A program made the position numbers and the translations under genes. The notes below the pieces were generated by a model that saw only the letters and a list, made by a program, of their open reading frames with translations, did not search any database and had not been told where the DNA came from. Positions 49,115-59,942 of a stretch of 64,000 nucleotides of DNA are shown here, piece after piece. Positions within the stretch are counted from its first letter, which is position 1; every line of letters starts with the position of its first letter. The DNA comes from Streptomyces sp. WAC08241 (GTDB lineage: Bacteria; Actinomycetota; Actinomycetes; Streptomycetales; Streptomycetaceae). The stretch spans positions 4,032,501 through 4,096,500 of the forward strand of contig CP042279.1 in assembly GCA_007858575.1 (NCBI GenBank), given 5' to 3'.

Positions 49115-50047
49115 ATGAGCGACACTTCCTCCCCTTCGGCTTCGAGCTCGTGCGGCGCGGTTACGACCGCGGTCAGGTGGACGACCGCATTACCAAGCTC
49201 GTGGCCGACCGCGACAGTGCTCTTCGCGCATCACCTCTCTGGAGAAGCGCATCGAGGAGCTCCATCTCGAAACGCAGAACGCCCAGGCACAGGTCACCGA
49301 CGCCGAGCCGTCGTACGCGGGGCTCGGCGCCCGGGTCGAGAAGATCCTCCGGCTCGCCGAGGAGGAGGCGAAGGACCTGCGTGAGGAGGCCCGTCGCGCC
49401 GCCGAGCAGCACCGCGAGCTGGCCGAGTCGGCCGCCCAGCAGGTGCGCAACGACGCGGAGTCGTTCGCGGCGGACCGCAAGGCCAAGGCCGAGGACGAGG
49501 GCGTCCGGATCGTCGAGAAGGCGCAGGGCGAGGCCAACTCGCTGCGCGCCGAGGCCCAGAAGGACGCGCAGTCGAAGCGCGAGGAGGCCGACGCCTCTTC
49601 GAGGAGACCCGCGCCAAGGCCGCCCAGGCCGCCGCGGACTTCGAGACCAACCTGGCGAAGCGCCGCGAGCAGTCGGAGCGGGACCTGGCCTCGCGTCAGG
49701 CGAAGGCCGAGAAGCGCCTGGCGGAGATCGAGCACCGGGCCGAGCAGCTCCGCCTGGAGGCCGAGAAGCTGCGTACGGACGCGGAGCGCCGGGCCCGCCA
49801 GACGGTGGAGACCGCGCAGCGCCAGGCCGAGGACATCGTGGCCGACGCGAACGCCAAGGCCGACCGGATCCGCAGCGAATCGGAGCGCGAGCTCGCGGCC
49901 CTGACGAACCGCCGGGACTCGATCAACGCCCAGCTCACCAACGTCCGCGAGATGCTGGCGACGCTGACCGGTGCCGCGGTGGCGGCGGCCGGCTCCCCGA
50001 TCGACGACGAGCGCCAGGCCGGCGTCCCGGCCCAGCAGACGCGGTAA
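49115..50047 (+). CDS. filP: FilP, intermediate-filament-like coiled-coil protein
   Basis: A cytoskeletal coiled-coil protein of about 310 residues that forms networks behind the hyphal tip with Scy and DivIVA. MSDTSSPFGFELVRRGYDRG (after a lost base near 49137) is a DivIVA-like N-terminal segment; QVDDRITKLVADRDSALARI starts the coil. KILRLAEEEAKDLREEARRA and RQTVETAQRQAEDIVADANA lie in the rod, and the C-terminus is SPIDDERQAGVPAQQTR. Other lost bases are near 49225 and 49600. GACAGGAA precedes ATG 49115. Downstream of scy with a gap of 114 bp. Confidence 0.94.
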
Positions 50048-50130
50048 CGGCCGTCCGGGCGACGCCCGGCCACGTCTGCGAACCCCCGTCATTCCGGTGG
50101 CGGGGTTTCGCGCGCCCGTAGGTTGGACGC

Positions 50131-51098
50131 ATGATCGAGCTGGAGGGCCTGACCAAGCGCTACGGGACGAAGACCGCGGTCGATCACCTCTCCTTCCAGG
50201 TGCGGCCCGGTGTGGTGACCGGCTTCCTCGGGCCGAACGGGGCGGGCAAGTCGACGACGATGCGGATGATGCTGGACCTGGACAACCCGACGAGCGGGAC
50301 GGTCCGGATCGACGGACGGCACTACCGGGAGCTGCACGAACCCCTGAAGCACATCGGGGCGCTGCTCGACGCCAAGGCGATGCACGGCGGCCGTTCGGCC
50401 TACAACAACCTGCTGTGCCTGGCGCAGTCGAACCGCATCCCGCCGAGCCGGGTGGACGAGGTGCTGGCCCTGGTGGGTCTGACGCCGGTCGCGCGGAAGA
50501 AGTCGAAGGGTTTCTCCCTCGGCATGGGGCAGCGGCTCGGCATCGCCTCGGCGCTCCTCGGTGATCCCGAGATCCTGATGTTCGACGAACCCGTCAATGG
50601 TCTGGACCCCGAGGGAATTCACTGGATCCGCAATCTCATGAAGGCGTTGGCGGCCGAAGGCCGGACGATCTTCGTTTCCAGCCATCTGATGAGTGAAATG
50701 GCGCTGACGGCCGATCATCTGATCGTCATCGGACAGGGAAAGCTGCTGGCCGACACGTCGATGGCTGATTTCATCCAGCAGAATTCCCGGAGTTATGCGC
50801 GGCTGCGTTCGCCGCAGCGGGAGCGGTTGCGGGACGTGCTGCACGCCAACGGCTTCGTCGTGGTCGAGGCGGGCGGCGGCGCCCTGGAGGTGGACGGGGC
50901 GACGACCGAGAAGCTGGGCGAGCTGGCGGCGGAGAACGGGCTCGTGCTGCACGAGCTGAGCTCCCAGCGCGCCTCGCTCGAAGAGGCGTTCATGCAGATG
51001 ACGGCGGGCGCGGTGGAGTACCACGCGCACGGCACCGACGTACACGGCGGCGCGGCGGCGCCCGGCCCCTGTGGGGCGCGACCTCCGAGGGAGACTGA
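50131..51098 (+). CDS. ABC transporter ATP-binding protein (module 1)
   Basis: An ATPase of about 322 residues. Walker A is GFLGPNGAGKSTTMRMMLDL; the signature is GFSLGMGQRLGIASALLGDP, an SLGMGQ form common in actinobacterial exporters; Walker B is ILMFDEPVNGLDPEGIHWIR; the H-loop is FVSSHLMSEMALT. A C-terminal domain of about 100 residues follows (QQNSRSYARLRSPQRERLRD; HELSSQRASLEEAFMQMTAG). A shift near 51070 precedes the corrected end WGATSEGD. It is directly followed by its permease. Confidence 0.93.
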
Positions 51099-51101
51099 GC
51101 G

Positions 51102-51878
51102 ATGGCAGTGGCGTCCGCGGTCCTCCAGTCCGAGTGGACCAAGATCCGGACGGTGTCGTCGACCGTCTGGACGCTGGCGAGCGCGCTGCTCGTCACGGTG
51201 GGGATGGGCGCGGGTCTGTCCGCGCTCACGGCGACCGGCTTCGACAGTCTGAACGAGGCCGAGCGGCTCACCTTCGATCCGACCGCGGTCAGCTTCTCCG
51301 GGATGATCCTGGGCCAGCTCGCGATGGTGATCTTCGGGGTCCTGGTGGTGGGGACCGAGTACTCCTCCGGCATGATCCGCACCTCGCTGGCGGCCGTGCC
51401 GCGGCGGGGACCTTCCTCTTCTCGAAGATCGCGGTGGCGGGCGTGCTCGCGCTCCTGGTGAGCCTGGTGACGAGCTTCCTCTCCTTCTTCCTGGGACAGG
51501 CGCTGCTCGGCGAGCACCGGACGACGATCGGCGCGGACAACGTGCTGCGGGCGGTGTTCGGCGGCGGGCTCTACATGGGTCTGATCGCGGTCTTCTCGAT
51601 GGGGTGGCGGCGATGCTGCGCTCGTCGATGCTCTCGCTCGGCATCCTCGTGCCCTTCTTCCCGCTGATCTCCCGCATCCTGGTGGCGGTGCCGAAGGCCA
51701 AGGAGGTGGCCCGCTACTTCCCGGACCAGGCCGGATCGAAGGTCATGCAGGTCGTACCGGGTGCCCTGGGCTCGGACAAGGCCCCTACGGCCCCTGGGGC
51801 GGGCTCGGGATCATGCTGCTCTGGGTGGCCGCGGCGCTCCTCGGCGGCTATCTGGTGCTGCGGCACCGGGACGCCTGA
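51102..51878 (+). CDS. ABC transporter permease (module 1)
   Basis: A membrane protein of about 258 residues with about six helices: TVWTLASALLVTVGMGAGLS, MILGQLAMVIFGVLVVGTEY, AVAGVLALLVSLVTSFLSFF, YMGLIAVFSMG and SLGILVPFFPLISRILVAVP. The conserved YSSGMIRTSLAAVPRR loop is typical of the ABC-2 group with these ATPases. Lost bases occur near 51405, 51605 and 51785. It starts three bases after the ATPase stop. The substrate is unknown. Confidence 0.9.
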
Positions 51879-52020
51879 CCCCGGTCCGCCCCCGGTCCGC
51901 TCCCCCGGTTTTCGCCGGAACCGTCAACGGCTGGATAAGCTCCTAGCTCATACGGGGGCTCCGGCCGACGGACGCCGCGCCCCGGCACGGATGCGACCGA
52001 CCTGTCGATGGGGCTGCAGA

Positions 52021-53169
52021 ATGATCGAGGCAGTCGGCCTGACGAAGCGCTACGGCGCCAAGACGGCCGTGTACAACCTTTCCTTCCGGGTGAGGCCCGG
52101 TGTGGTCACCGGCTTCCTGGGGCCCAACGGCTCCGGCAAGTCGACGACGATGCGGATGATCCTCGGGCTCGACCGGCCCTCCGCGGGCCACGTGACGATC
52201 GGCGGCCACCCCTTCCGGCAGTTGCCGAACGCGCCCCGGCAGGTGGGCGCGCTCCTGACGCCAAGGCCGTGCACGGCGGCCGGAGCGCGCGCAGCCACTT
52301 CCTTTCGCTCGCCCAGCTCGCCGGCATCCCGGCGCAGCGGGTCGACGAGGTCCTGGGCGTGGTCGGCCTCCAGGACGTGGCCAAGCGGCGCTCGAAGGGC
52401 TTCTCGCTCGGCATGGGCCAGCGGCTCGGCATCGCGGCGGCGCTCCTCGGCGACCCGCAGGTGCTGCTCTTCGACGAGCCCGTCAACGGTCTGGACCCCG
52501 AGGGCATCCTCTGGGTGCGCAACCTCATGAAGAAGCTGGCCGCGGAGGGCCGGACGGTTCGTCTCCAGCCACCTCATGAGCGAGATGCGCTGACGGCCGA
52601 CCACCTGATCGTGATCGGCCGGGGCAGTTGCTCGCGGACATGAGCGTCAAGGACTTCATCTCGGCGAACTCCGCCGACTTCGCCCGGGTGCGGACGCCGG
52701 GGACCGAGCCGGCGCAGCGGGAGAAGCTGACGGCGGTCCTGACGGAGGCCGGCGGCCAGGTCCTCTCCGAGCCGGACGGGGCGCTGCGGGTGACGGGCCT
52801 GCCGCTGCCGAGGATCAGCGACCTGGCGCACGACGCGGACGTACGGCTCTGGGAGCTGTCCCCGCACCAGGCGTCCCTGGAGGAGGCGTACATGCGCCTG
52901 ACGCAGGGCGCCGTGGACTACCGCTCCACCGACGACCGGCTCGCCCACCTCCAGCCGCCGCTCCAGCCCGGGCAGCCGGGTACGGGGTGCCGCCGCAGCC
53001 GGCGGTCCAGGACGTGCCGCAGCAGGGCTGGTACGCCCCGCCGCCGCCCGGGCAGAACCCGTACGCCACGGCGCCGCAGGCACCCGGCCACGCGCCCGCC
53101 CCCGCGCCCGGTCCGTACGCCCCTCCGGCCGCTCCCCGGCCGAGCGACACCCCCAAGGACGCCCGATGA
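52021..53169 (+). CDS. ABC transporter ATP-binding protein with Pro/Gln-rich tail (module 2)
   Basis: An ATPase of about 382 residues paralogous to module 1. Walker A is GFLGPNGSGKSTTMRMILGL, the signature GFSLGMGQRLGIAAALLGDP and Walker B VLLFDEPVNGLDPEGILWVR. The C-terminal extension beyond WELSPHQASLEEAYMRLTQG is a disordered tail of about 80 residues rich in Pro, Gln, Ala and Tyr (YAPPPPGQNPYATAPQAPGH). Lost bases occur near 52260, 52560, 52590, 52625 and 52985. Its stop overlaps the permease ATG. Duplicate of module 1, possibly a gene pair with different specificity. Confidence 0.92.
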
Positions 53170-54000
53170 CCGCCCCCGCCCACCCGCAGCACGCCCCGGC
53201 GCCGCACGCCTACGTCTCCCCCATCCCGGTCCGCCGGGCCCACCTCGGGGACGCCCTCGCCTCCGAGTGGACGAAGATCCGCTCGGTGCGCTCGACGGTG
53301 TGGACGCTCGGCGTCATGATCCTGCTGATGGTGGCCATCGGCCTGGCGTGGCGGCCATCGCCTCGGCCTCCGAGGCCCCGATGGGCGAGGAGTCGGCGCT
53401 CGCCTTCGGCTTCTTCGGGATGCTGCCGGCGTCGATCTGCGTGATCACGCTCGGGGTGCTCACGATCGCCTCGGAGTACGGCACGGGCATGATCCGCACG
53501 ACGCTGACGGCGTGCCCGAGCCGGGCCCGGGTCCTGACGGCGAAGGCGATCGTCTTCTTCGTGCTGGTCTTCACGGTCACCACGGTGGTGGCGACGCTGG
53601 TCGCCCTGGCGCAGGTCGCCATGGTGGACGCGGCGGAGCCGACGGGCGGCGAGTGGCTGCGCGCGACGGTCGGCGCGGGTGCCTACCTGGCCGCGCTCGG
53701 GCTGCTGTCGCTGGCGATCGGCACGGTCATCCGGCACTCGGCGGGCGCGATCACGGTGATGATCGGTCTGCTGCTCCTGCGCTGGTCGCGGCCCTGTTCA
53801 TGTTCTCCGAGGCGCTGAAGTCGGTGCAGGAGTGGCTGTTCACGTACGCGATCCCGTCGCAGATGATCGCGCTCTACAGCTCGCGGCCGCCGTTCGGCGA
53901 GGACGGTCCGGCGGGCTGGGAGCCGCTGCTGATCATGGGCGGCACGGCGGCGCTGGCACTGGCCGGTGCCTACGCCCTGCTGAACAGCCGGGACGTGTAG
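53166..54000 (+). CDS. ABC transporter permease (module 2)
   Basis: A membrane protein of about 278 residues with about six helices: VWTLGVMILLMVAIGLA, FGFFGMLPASICVITLGVLT, IVFFVLVFTVTTVVATLVAL, GAGAYLAALGLLSLAIGTVI and LLIMGGTAALALAGAYALLN. The TEY/SEYGTGMIRTTLTACPSR loop parallels module 1. An N-terminal His/Pro-rich tail (APAHPQHAPAPHAY) precedes the fold. Lost bases occur near 53350 and 53780. ATGA overlap with the ATPase. Confidence 0.9.
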
Positions 54001-54015
54001 CCGGTCCGGTGTCCC

Positions 54016-54347
54016 TCAGTACCTCGGCGCGTTGCGGGACCGCTGCACCCGGCTGGTGCGGCGGTCCTTCGCGTTCCAGCAGGCCTTGTGCCAGTGGCGC
54101 CGGTCGTCCACTCCCCGTACTCCGGCCAGGCGACCACGTGCGGGGCGCCGGGCGGGATCTCCTGGTCGCAGCCCGGGCAGCGGTAGCGCTTGCCGGGCGC
54201 GCTGGCCCCGGCGACGAGGCGGACGTACCACTCCTCGCCCTGCCAGCTCTCGGTGCGCTGCGCCCCGCCGTACCGGTCGCCGTGGTCGCCCTGCGGCTCG
54301 GACTGGTCGCGGCCTCGGGCGCGGTTGTGACGCGGGGACACGGGCAC
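54016..54347 (-). CDS. Zinc-ribbon protein, often labelled ATP/GTP-binding
   Basis: A small conserved actinobacterial protein of about 110 residues. GTG 54347 starts VPVSPRHNRARGRDQSEP. Zinc ligands are visible: CPGC in RYRCPGCDQEIPPGAPHV, and His/Cys in RRHWHKACWNAKDRR. The segment WQGEEWYVRLVAG is conserved. A lost base near 54110 shifts the frame. No nucleotide-binding loop is visible, so the usual label is unsupported; a nucleic-acid or protein-binding zinc finger seems likelier. Confidence 0.85.
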
Positions 54348-54538
54348 ACCTCACGGGATCGGGGACACGGACGGTTCCCTCCAGCCTACGGGCCGCCACG
54401 CGGTGCCCCGGGCCCGGTGGGCCGGGGCCGGTCGAAAATCGCAAGAACTTCATGAACGGCCGTTGCCTTTGGCACGTGTCAGGCGTTGGTGCCAGTGCGA
54501 GGGGGAGATTCGCGTCGGCCGCAAGGAGGCACAAGGCG

Positions 54539-55570
54539 ATGCGCGTGGGTACGTTCGTTCTGGCCGCCCAGTTCCCGGGCCAGGGCAGGGTGAGGCGCTG
54601 CACCGGGCGGTGCGGACCGCCGAGGTCGCCGAGGAGGCGGGGCTCGACTCCGTCTGGCTCGCCGAGCACCACTTCGTGCCGTACGGGGTGTGTCCTCGGC
54701 CGTGACGCTGGCGGCGTTGCTCCTCGGCCGCACCCGGCGGTTGCGGGTCGGCACGGCGGTGAGCGTGCTGCCGACCGTCCACCCGGTCGCCCTGGGCGAG
54801 CAGGCGGCGCTGCTGCACCTCACCTCGGGCGGCAGGTTCACCCTCGGGGTGGGCCGGGGCGGGCCGTGGGTCGACCTGGAGGTGTTCGGCGCGGGCCTGG
54901 AGGCGTACGAGGAGGGGTTCCCGCCTCGCTCGACCTGCTGCTCCGCTGGCTGACCGAGCCGCGCGTCGGCGCCGAGGGGGAACGGTTCTCCTTCCGGGAG
55001 GTGCCGGTGGTGCCCCGGCCGGACGAGCTGATCGGCGGGGAGCCGGCCCCGGAGGTGGTAGTGGCGTGCACCTCGCCGAAGAGCGTGCGGCTGGCGGCCG
55101 AGCGCGGCCTTCCGATGCTGCTCGGGATGCACTGCGGCGACGAGGACAAGGCCGAGATGGTCGCGGCCTGGACGCGCTGGTCGCGGGAGTCCGGGCGGGA
55201 CCCGGACGAGACCGCCCGGATCGGCTCCCACCACGTGTCGGCGGGCGTGGCCCAGTTGGCGGACCGGCGCGAGGACGCGGTCGAGGCGCTGGTGAAGGCG
55301 ATGCCCGGCTGGCTGAGGCAGGGGCTCGACGCACATGTGACGGTGGACGGCCGGCACCGGTCGATGCGGGACCCCGTGGCGTACACGGAGCTGCTGTGCG
55401 GGCTGCACCCGGTGGGCACGCCCCGGCTCGCGGCGGACCGGCTGGCGGCGACGGCGGAGCGCACGGGCATCACGCGCTTCGCCCTGCTCGCGGAGGGCTC
55501 GGGCGACCTCGCGGCGACCGAGGAGAACGTCCGGCGCCTCGGCGCGGAGGTCCTGCCGCTCCTGGTGTGA
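54539..55570 (+). CDS. LLM-class flavin-dependent oxidoreductase
   Basis: A luciferase-like monooxygenase of about 343 residues with an (alpha/beta)8 barrel. MRVGTFVLAAQFPGQG, GLDSVWLAEHHFVPYG (after correction), AALLLGRTRRLRVGTAVSVL, FTLGVGRGGPWVDLEVFGAG and HCGDEDKAEMVAAWTRWSRE are typical. GGAGG lies before ATG 54539. Lost bases occur near 54580, 54690 and 54925. F420 or FMN use cannot be decided from sequence. Stands alone, convergent with the SCO5389-type gene. Confidence 0.9.
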   Translation: MRVGTFVLAAQFPGQGRVRRCTGRCGPPRSPRRRGSTPSGSPSTTSCRTGCVLGRDAGGVAPRPHPAVAGRHGGERAADRPPGRPGRAGGAAAPHLGRQVHPRGGPGRAVGRPGGVRRGPGGVRGGVPASLDLLLRWLTEPRVGAEGERFSFREVPVVPRPDELIGGEPAPEVVVACTSPKSVRLAAERGLPMLLGMHCGDEDKAEMVAAWTRWSRESGRDPDETARIGSHHVSAGVAQLADRREDAVEALVKAMPGWLRQGLDAHVTVDGRHRSMRDPVAYTELLCGLHPVGTPRLAADRLAATAERTGITRFALLAEGSGDLAATEENVRRLGAEVLPLLV

Positions 55571-55625
55571 GGCGGTGCGGTCCTGCTCTTCCGGTGACCG
55601 TGCTGCCGCTCCGGCATCCCTTCGC

Positions 55626-55651
55626 GCCGGTGCGCGTCGACCCGCACCGGC
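55626..55651. terminator. Inverted repeat between convergent genes
   Basis: Arms GCCGGTGCG and CGCACCGGC with an eight-base loop. It lies between the stops of the oxidoreductase (55570) and the SCO5389-type gene (55689). Confidence 0.6.
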
Positions 55652-55688
55652 CCCCTTCTCCCGCGACGGGGAGCGGCAGCAGCATGTC

Positions 55689-56081
55689 TCAGCAGTCGCG
55701 CAGTTCCGGGGACTGGTTCAGGAGCTGTCCCCTGATGGAGGTGAAGCGGGCGAGCCGGTCGTCCACCGCCGGGTCCAGCGGGAAGACCGCCACCCGGTGG
55801 CAGTTCTGGAAGGCGAGGCGCACGCCGAAGTGCCGTTGCAGGGCGCCACGAATGGCGTCGCTCGCGAGCGCGCGCAGCAACTGACCGCGTGCCTGCTCGT
55901 TCGGCGGCGGCGTCTGGTTGTCGGCGAACTCTCCGCCGTCGACCTTGAGCTGGGCCACCAGAGAGCTGATCATCTCCCATGCGTAGGGCAGGGAGGTCCG
56001 GACGCAGTCGACGAAGTCGGCTTCGTCGACCTCGCCTCGCTCGGCCTGTTCCAACAGGGCCGGTGAGACGTCGAGCGACAT
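55689..56081 (-). CDS. SCO5389-family hypothetical protein
   Basis: An intact 130-residue protein. MSLDVSPALLEQAERGEVDE begins a conserved actinobacterial family that I recall from S. coelicolor next to nucS. ADFVDCVRTSLPYAWEMISS, QARGQLLRALASDAIRGALQ and HFGVRLAFQNCHRVAVFPLD follow. It has three Cys but no CxxC. No signal peptide or helix-turn-helix is clear. Its function is unknown. It is divergent from nucS with 271 bp between. Confidence 0.85.
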   Translation of the reverse strand: MSLDVSPALLEQAERGEVDEADFVDCVRTSLPYAWEMISSLVAQLKVDGGEFADNQTPPPNEQARGQLLRALASDAIRGALQRHFGVRLAFQNCHRVAVFPLDPAVDDRLARFTSIRGQLLNQSPELRDC

Positions 56082-56352
56082 GGGTTTCTCTCTCGCGACC
56101 CCGCGGGCGGGTCTTGCGGGCAGGGCCGAAGGCCGGGCCGTGCGCCACGCAGCGTGCACGGACGACGACCTCCAGCTTCCACGGTAAGCGCGCAGTCCTG
56201 GCCGCACCAGAAGATGGCGAACACAACCGGCTGATAACCGACGGGTGTTCGGCTCATGAAGATCCCTGTCCGGGGTGCGGTCACCGCCCGGCCGCCGCCC
56301 GGCCGATGCCCGAATCGCGCGGAAGAGCGCCCGTCTTGTAGCGTTGCCGACC

Positions 56353-57023
56353 ATGCGTCTCGTCATTGCCCGCTGTTCCGTCGACTACGCGGGCCGGCTC
56401 ACCGCCCACCTGCCCTCCGCGCCCCGTCTGATCCTGGTCAAGGCAGACGGCAGCGTCTCCATCCACGCGGACGACCGGGCGTACAAACCGCTCAACTGGA
56501 TGTCCCCTCCGTGCACGCTGAAGGAGGGCGTCGACACCGAGGCCGGCGTCTGGACCGTGATCAACAAAGCGGGCGAGAAACTGATCATCACGATGGAGGA
56601 GATCCTCCACGACTCCTCGCACGAGCTGGGCGTGGACCCGGGCCTCATCAAGGACGGGGTGGAGGCGCACCTCCAGGAGCTGCTCGCCGACCGCATCGAG
56701 ACCCTCGGTGCGGGCTACTCCCGATCCGCCGCGAGTACCCGACCGCGATCGGCCCCGTGGACATCCTGTGCCGGGACTCGGACGGCGCGACGGTCGCGGT
56801 GGAGATCAAGCGGCGCGGCGAGATCGACGGCGTCGAGCAGCTCACCCGCTACCTGGAGCTGCTCAACCGCGACCCGCACCTGGCGCCGGTGAGGGGCGTC
56901 TTCGCGGCGCAGGAGATCAAGCCGCAGGCACGGGTGCTCGCGACGGACCGCGGCATCGGCTGCGTGGTCCTCGACTACAACGCCCTGCGCGGCATCGAGG
57001 ACGACAAGCTGCGCCTGTTCTAG
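56353..57023 (+). CDS. nucS: Endonuclease NucS (non-canonical mismatch repair)
   Basis: A mismatch-specific endonuclease of about 223 residues that replaces MutS/MutL in actinobacteria. MRLVIARCSVDYAGRLTAHL begins the N-terminal DNA-binding domain. The C-terminal catalytic part shows GPVDILCRDSDGATVAVEIK, a PD-(D/E)XK-type core with Asp and Glu-x-Lys (VEIKRRGEIDG), then LTRYLELLNRD and GIGCVVLDYNALRG. A lost base near 56722 shifts the frame within AGYSLIRREYP. ATG 56353 fits the family start. -10-like TAGCGT lies 10 bases upstream. Confidence 0.94.
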
Positions 57024-57042
57024 GGTCGGCGGTACGACGGAC

Positions 57043-57084
57043 GGGGCCGGCCCCGGGTGCGGTGGACGCGCCCGGGCCGGCCCC
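57043..57084. terminator. Terminator after nucS
   Basis: Arms GGGGCCGGCCCcGGG and CCCGGGCCGGCCCC, with one bulged base and a 13-base loop. It lies between convergent nucS and the NTPase gene. Confidence 0.8.
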
Positions 57085-57107
57085 TTCTTCCGCACGCCGG
57101 TACGGGG

Positions 57108-59730
57108 TCAGGCGGCGGTCTCGTGGAGCCCGCGGGGACGGGCGGGCCGCCGAGGGAGGCGGAGGCGGAGTTGCTGGGGCTGCCCTCCTGGGACGTGGAG
57201 GTGCTCGGCTCCGGCTCCGGTTCGGTGGTCGGCGGGGTCGTCGGGGTCGGCGGGGGTCGACCGGGGGCTTCGTCGGCGGTGTCGTCGTCTTCGTCGGCGA
57301 GGTGGTCGGCTTCGGGGACGTCGTCGTCGGGTCCGGCGTGGTCGGCCCCGACGGCGGCGTCGTGGGCCGTGTCGTCCCCGTCGGGTCCGTCGTCGACGAC
57401 GGGTCGCCCGAGGGCGAGGAGGAGGGCGGGCCGCCGGTGGTGCCGGGGCTCGTGGAGGAGGACGGCGGGGCGCCGCCGGAGCCGGAGGGGCTCGGGGCGC
57501 CGGAGCCGGTGGGCGCGGCCGTCTCCCCGGTGCGGGGTCCTCGGGCGTCTCGTCGGCGTCGGTCTCCTCGTCGGGGACGCCCTGGGTCGGGGTGCTGTCG
57601 GAGGTGACGCGCTGCGGGGCGGAGTCCTCGCCGTTCCCGGAGGCGGCGCCGAGGGTCACGACGGTGCCGAGGACGGCGACGAGGAGCGCGCCCGCGCCGA
57701 CGGCGACGAGGTTGCGGCGGGCGCCGTGGAGGATGCCGGAGCCGAGGCTGGGACGGCCGTCCCCGGGACGGGGACGGGGACGGGGCGCGTGGCGGGCGCC
57801 GGGCCCTTGTCGGCGAGGCCGGAGAAGCCGGGGAAGGAGGGCCGGGCTCCGCACGGGTCCGCCGGGCAGCGGGACCGTGACGGGCTCCGGGGCCGGGAGG
57901 GCGGCGGGGCGGGCGGCCGGGGTGCCGCGCGGCGGGGAGACGGGCTCTCGGCGCGGAGCGCGGCCGGGACGGCGTGCTCCCCGGAGAGGTCCGCGACGAG
58001 GGCGAGGGCCCGGCGGCCGGCGACGGTGCCGCGCTTGTCGGCGAGCGCCCCGCGCATGCCGATGGAGGCCTCCAGTTCGGCGCGGGCCCGCTCCAGGTTG
58101 CCCGCGCAGATCGCGAGGACGCCGAGCTCGTGGTGGAAGTAGGCCTCCTCCGCCACGTCCCCGGTCAGCCGGGCGGCCTCCTGTCCGGCGCGCAGGGCCC
58201 GCTCCCAGGCGCCCCAGTGGAGTCCGGCGGCGAAGGCGGGGCGGCGGCGCGGGCGAGGAGGACGGCGGTGGCCCGGCGCTCGGCCTCGGTCTCGGTCTCG
58301 GCCTCGGTGCCGGCACCGGCACCGGTGAGGAGTGCGGTGAGGGCGGCGAGCGGGGCGTCGGCCTCGGCGGCGGCCCGCTCGGGGGTGACGGAGGGTGGGC
58401 GGCCCACCAGGCGTAGTGCTGGGCGGCGGTGTGGGCGCGGTCGGCGGCCTCGCGCTCGTACCCCTGGGCGAGGAGCTGGGTGAGGACCCCGGCGGCGAGC
58501 CGGTAGCGGGGCCGGCCGGGGAGAGCAGGCCGCAGGACAGGAGTTCGCCGAGGGCGGCGTCGGCGTGGGTGTCGCCGACCAGGGCCGGCAGGTGGGCCTG
58601 GTGGGAGTTCGCCGCCGAGGGCGACGGCGAAGCGCAGGGCGGTCTGGGCGGAGCGGCTGAGCCGGGAGGCGAGGAGGCCGGCGGGGCGGCGCCCTCGCCA
58701 AGGCTGGGCAGGGGTATCTCGCGCAGTTCGACGTCGGGGTCGTCGACGCCGTCGAAGGCGGCGGCCGCGGCCTGCGCGCCGCCGCGGGGTCGGTGGGTCC
58801 GAAGGCCTCTTCGAGGGCGCCGAAGGCGTCGAACTCGGCGGGGGTGACGCGCAGCCGGTCGCGCTGGCGGAGCAGGGCGCCGGCCTGGACGAAGCGGAGG
58901 GCAGGCCCTCGGACTCGAACCACAGGTCGCCGGCCCAGTTGGCCTCCTCGTCGGTGAGGGTGCGGCCGACGGCGCTCTCCAGGAGTTCGAGGGCGGCGCC
59001 GCGGCCGAGGCCGGCGAGGAGGACGTCCTCCAGGTGGGCCCCGGCCGAGGGGCGGGGGTGTCGGGGGTCACGGCGAACAGGAAGGCGCACTCGGGGGCGG
59101 CGGCGAGGAGTTCGTCGAGGGCGCCGCCGCCGAACTCCAGGTCGTCGACGACGACCACGGCGCCGACCTCGCGGAGCCGGGCGAGGAGTTCGGGCCGGTC
59201 GGGGCGGTGGCCGGGGCGTACCGGACGGCGGCGAAGAGCTCGTGGAGGAGTTCGCCGGGGGTGCGGTGGTGGCCGGAGAGGCGGACGACGCCGTCGGGGG
59301 CGAGGCCGGCGCAGTCGGCGGCGACCGCGTCCAGGAGGGCGGTGCGGCCGGAGCCGGGGACGCCGAGCAGCCGGGCGGAGCGGCCCCGGCCGAGGACCGC
59401 GGTGAGCCGCTCGCGCTCCTCCCGGCGTTCGAGGAGCGGCAGGACGGGGCGGCCGGGCCGGGCGGTACGGGCGGGGCGAGGGCGCGGGCGGCCTCGGCGC
59501 GCTCCTCGGGGGTGCGGGGCGGGGGCCTCCGGCTCCTGCCCGGGCGGGCAGGGCTCGATCTCGCTGCCGTCGACGGGGTTGACGGTGAGGAGGAGCCCGC
59601 CGGAGACGAGCCGGACGACGCGGGCACGCACGGGCGCGGCCGCGGGTGCGGGCACGCCGCGGCCCTGCCGGGCCTCCTCGCCCTCGGTGTCGTGACCGTA
59701 CTCCTCCGACCCAGAGTTGATCGGGTCCAT
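57108..59730 (-). CDS. Membrane-anchored NTPase with tetratricopeptide-like region
   Basis: A protein of about 874 residues. ATG 59730 (MDPINSGSEEYGHDTEG) opens a polar N-terminus, then an AAA/STAND-type NTPase: ERERLTAVLGRGRSARLLGV, P-loop GVPGSGRTALLDAVAADCAG and Walker B-like MVVVDDLEFGGGALDELLAA. A helical, Arg- and Ala-rich middle (AGNLERARAELEASIGMRGA; ALALVADLSGEHAVPAALRA) looks tetratricopeptide-like. One membrane helix (NLVAVGAGALLVAVLGTVVT) precedes an external Thr/Pro/Ser/Asp-rich tail ending in a stop at 57108. Several lost bases break the frame. It resembles Streptomyces ATP-binding proteins of unknown role. Next to a STAS antagonist. Confidence 0.75.
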
Positions 59731-59942
59731 GGTCCTAGCCCCCAAGAAGCGGTGTGCGGGCCCGCCGGGTGGGTCGCGTCCTCGTGCGGACGGCCAATGT
59801 GCGGACGGCCGAAACCCTAGACCGTGGCCGGACGGCCGGGAACAGTCGGTGATCCCGAGACCAAGACGTCATGGTCTCGTGAGGATCGGGCGTGACGCCC
59901 GGTGCGCGCCGTCGGTCCGCTCCGGCCTCCCCGGGGCGGGTC

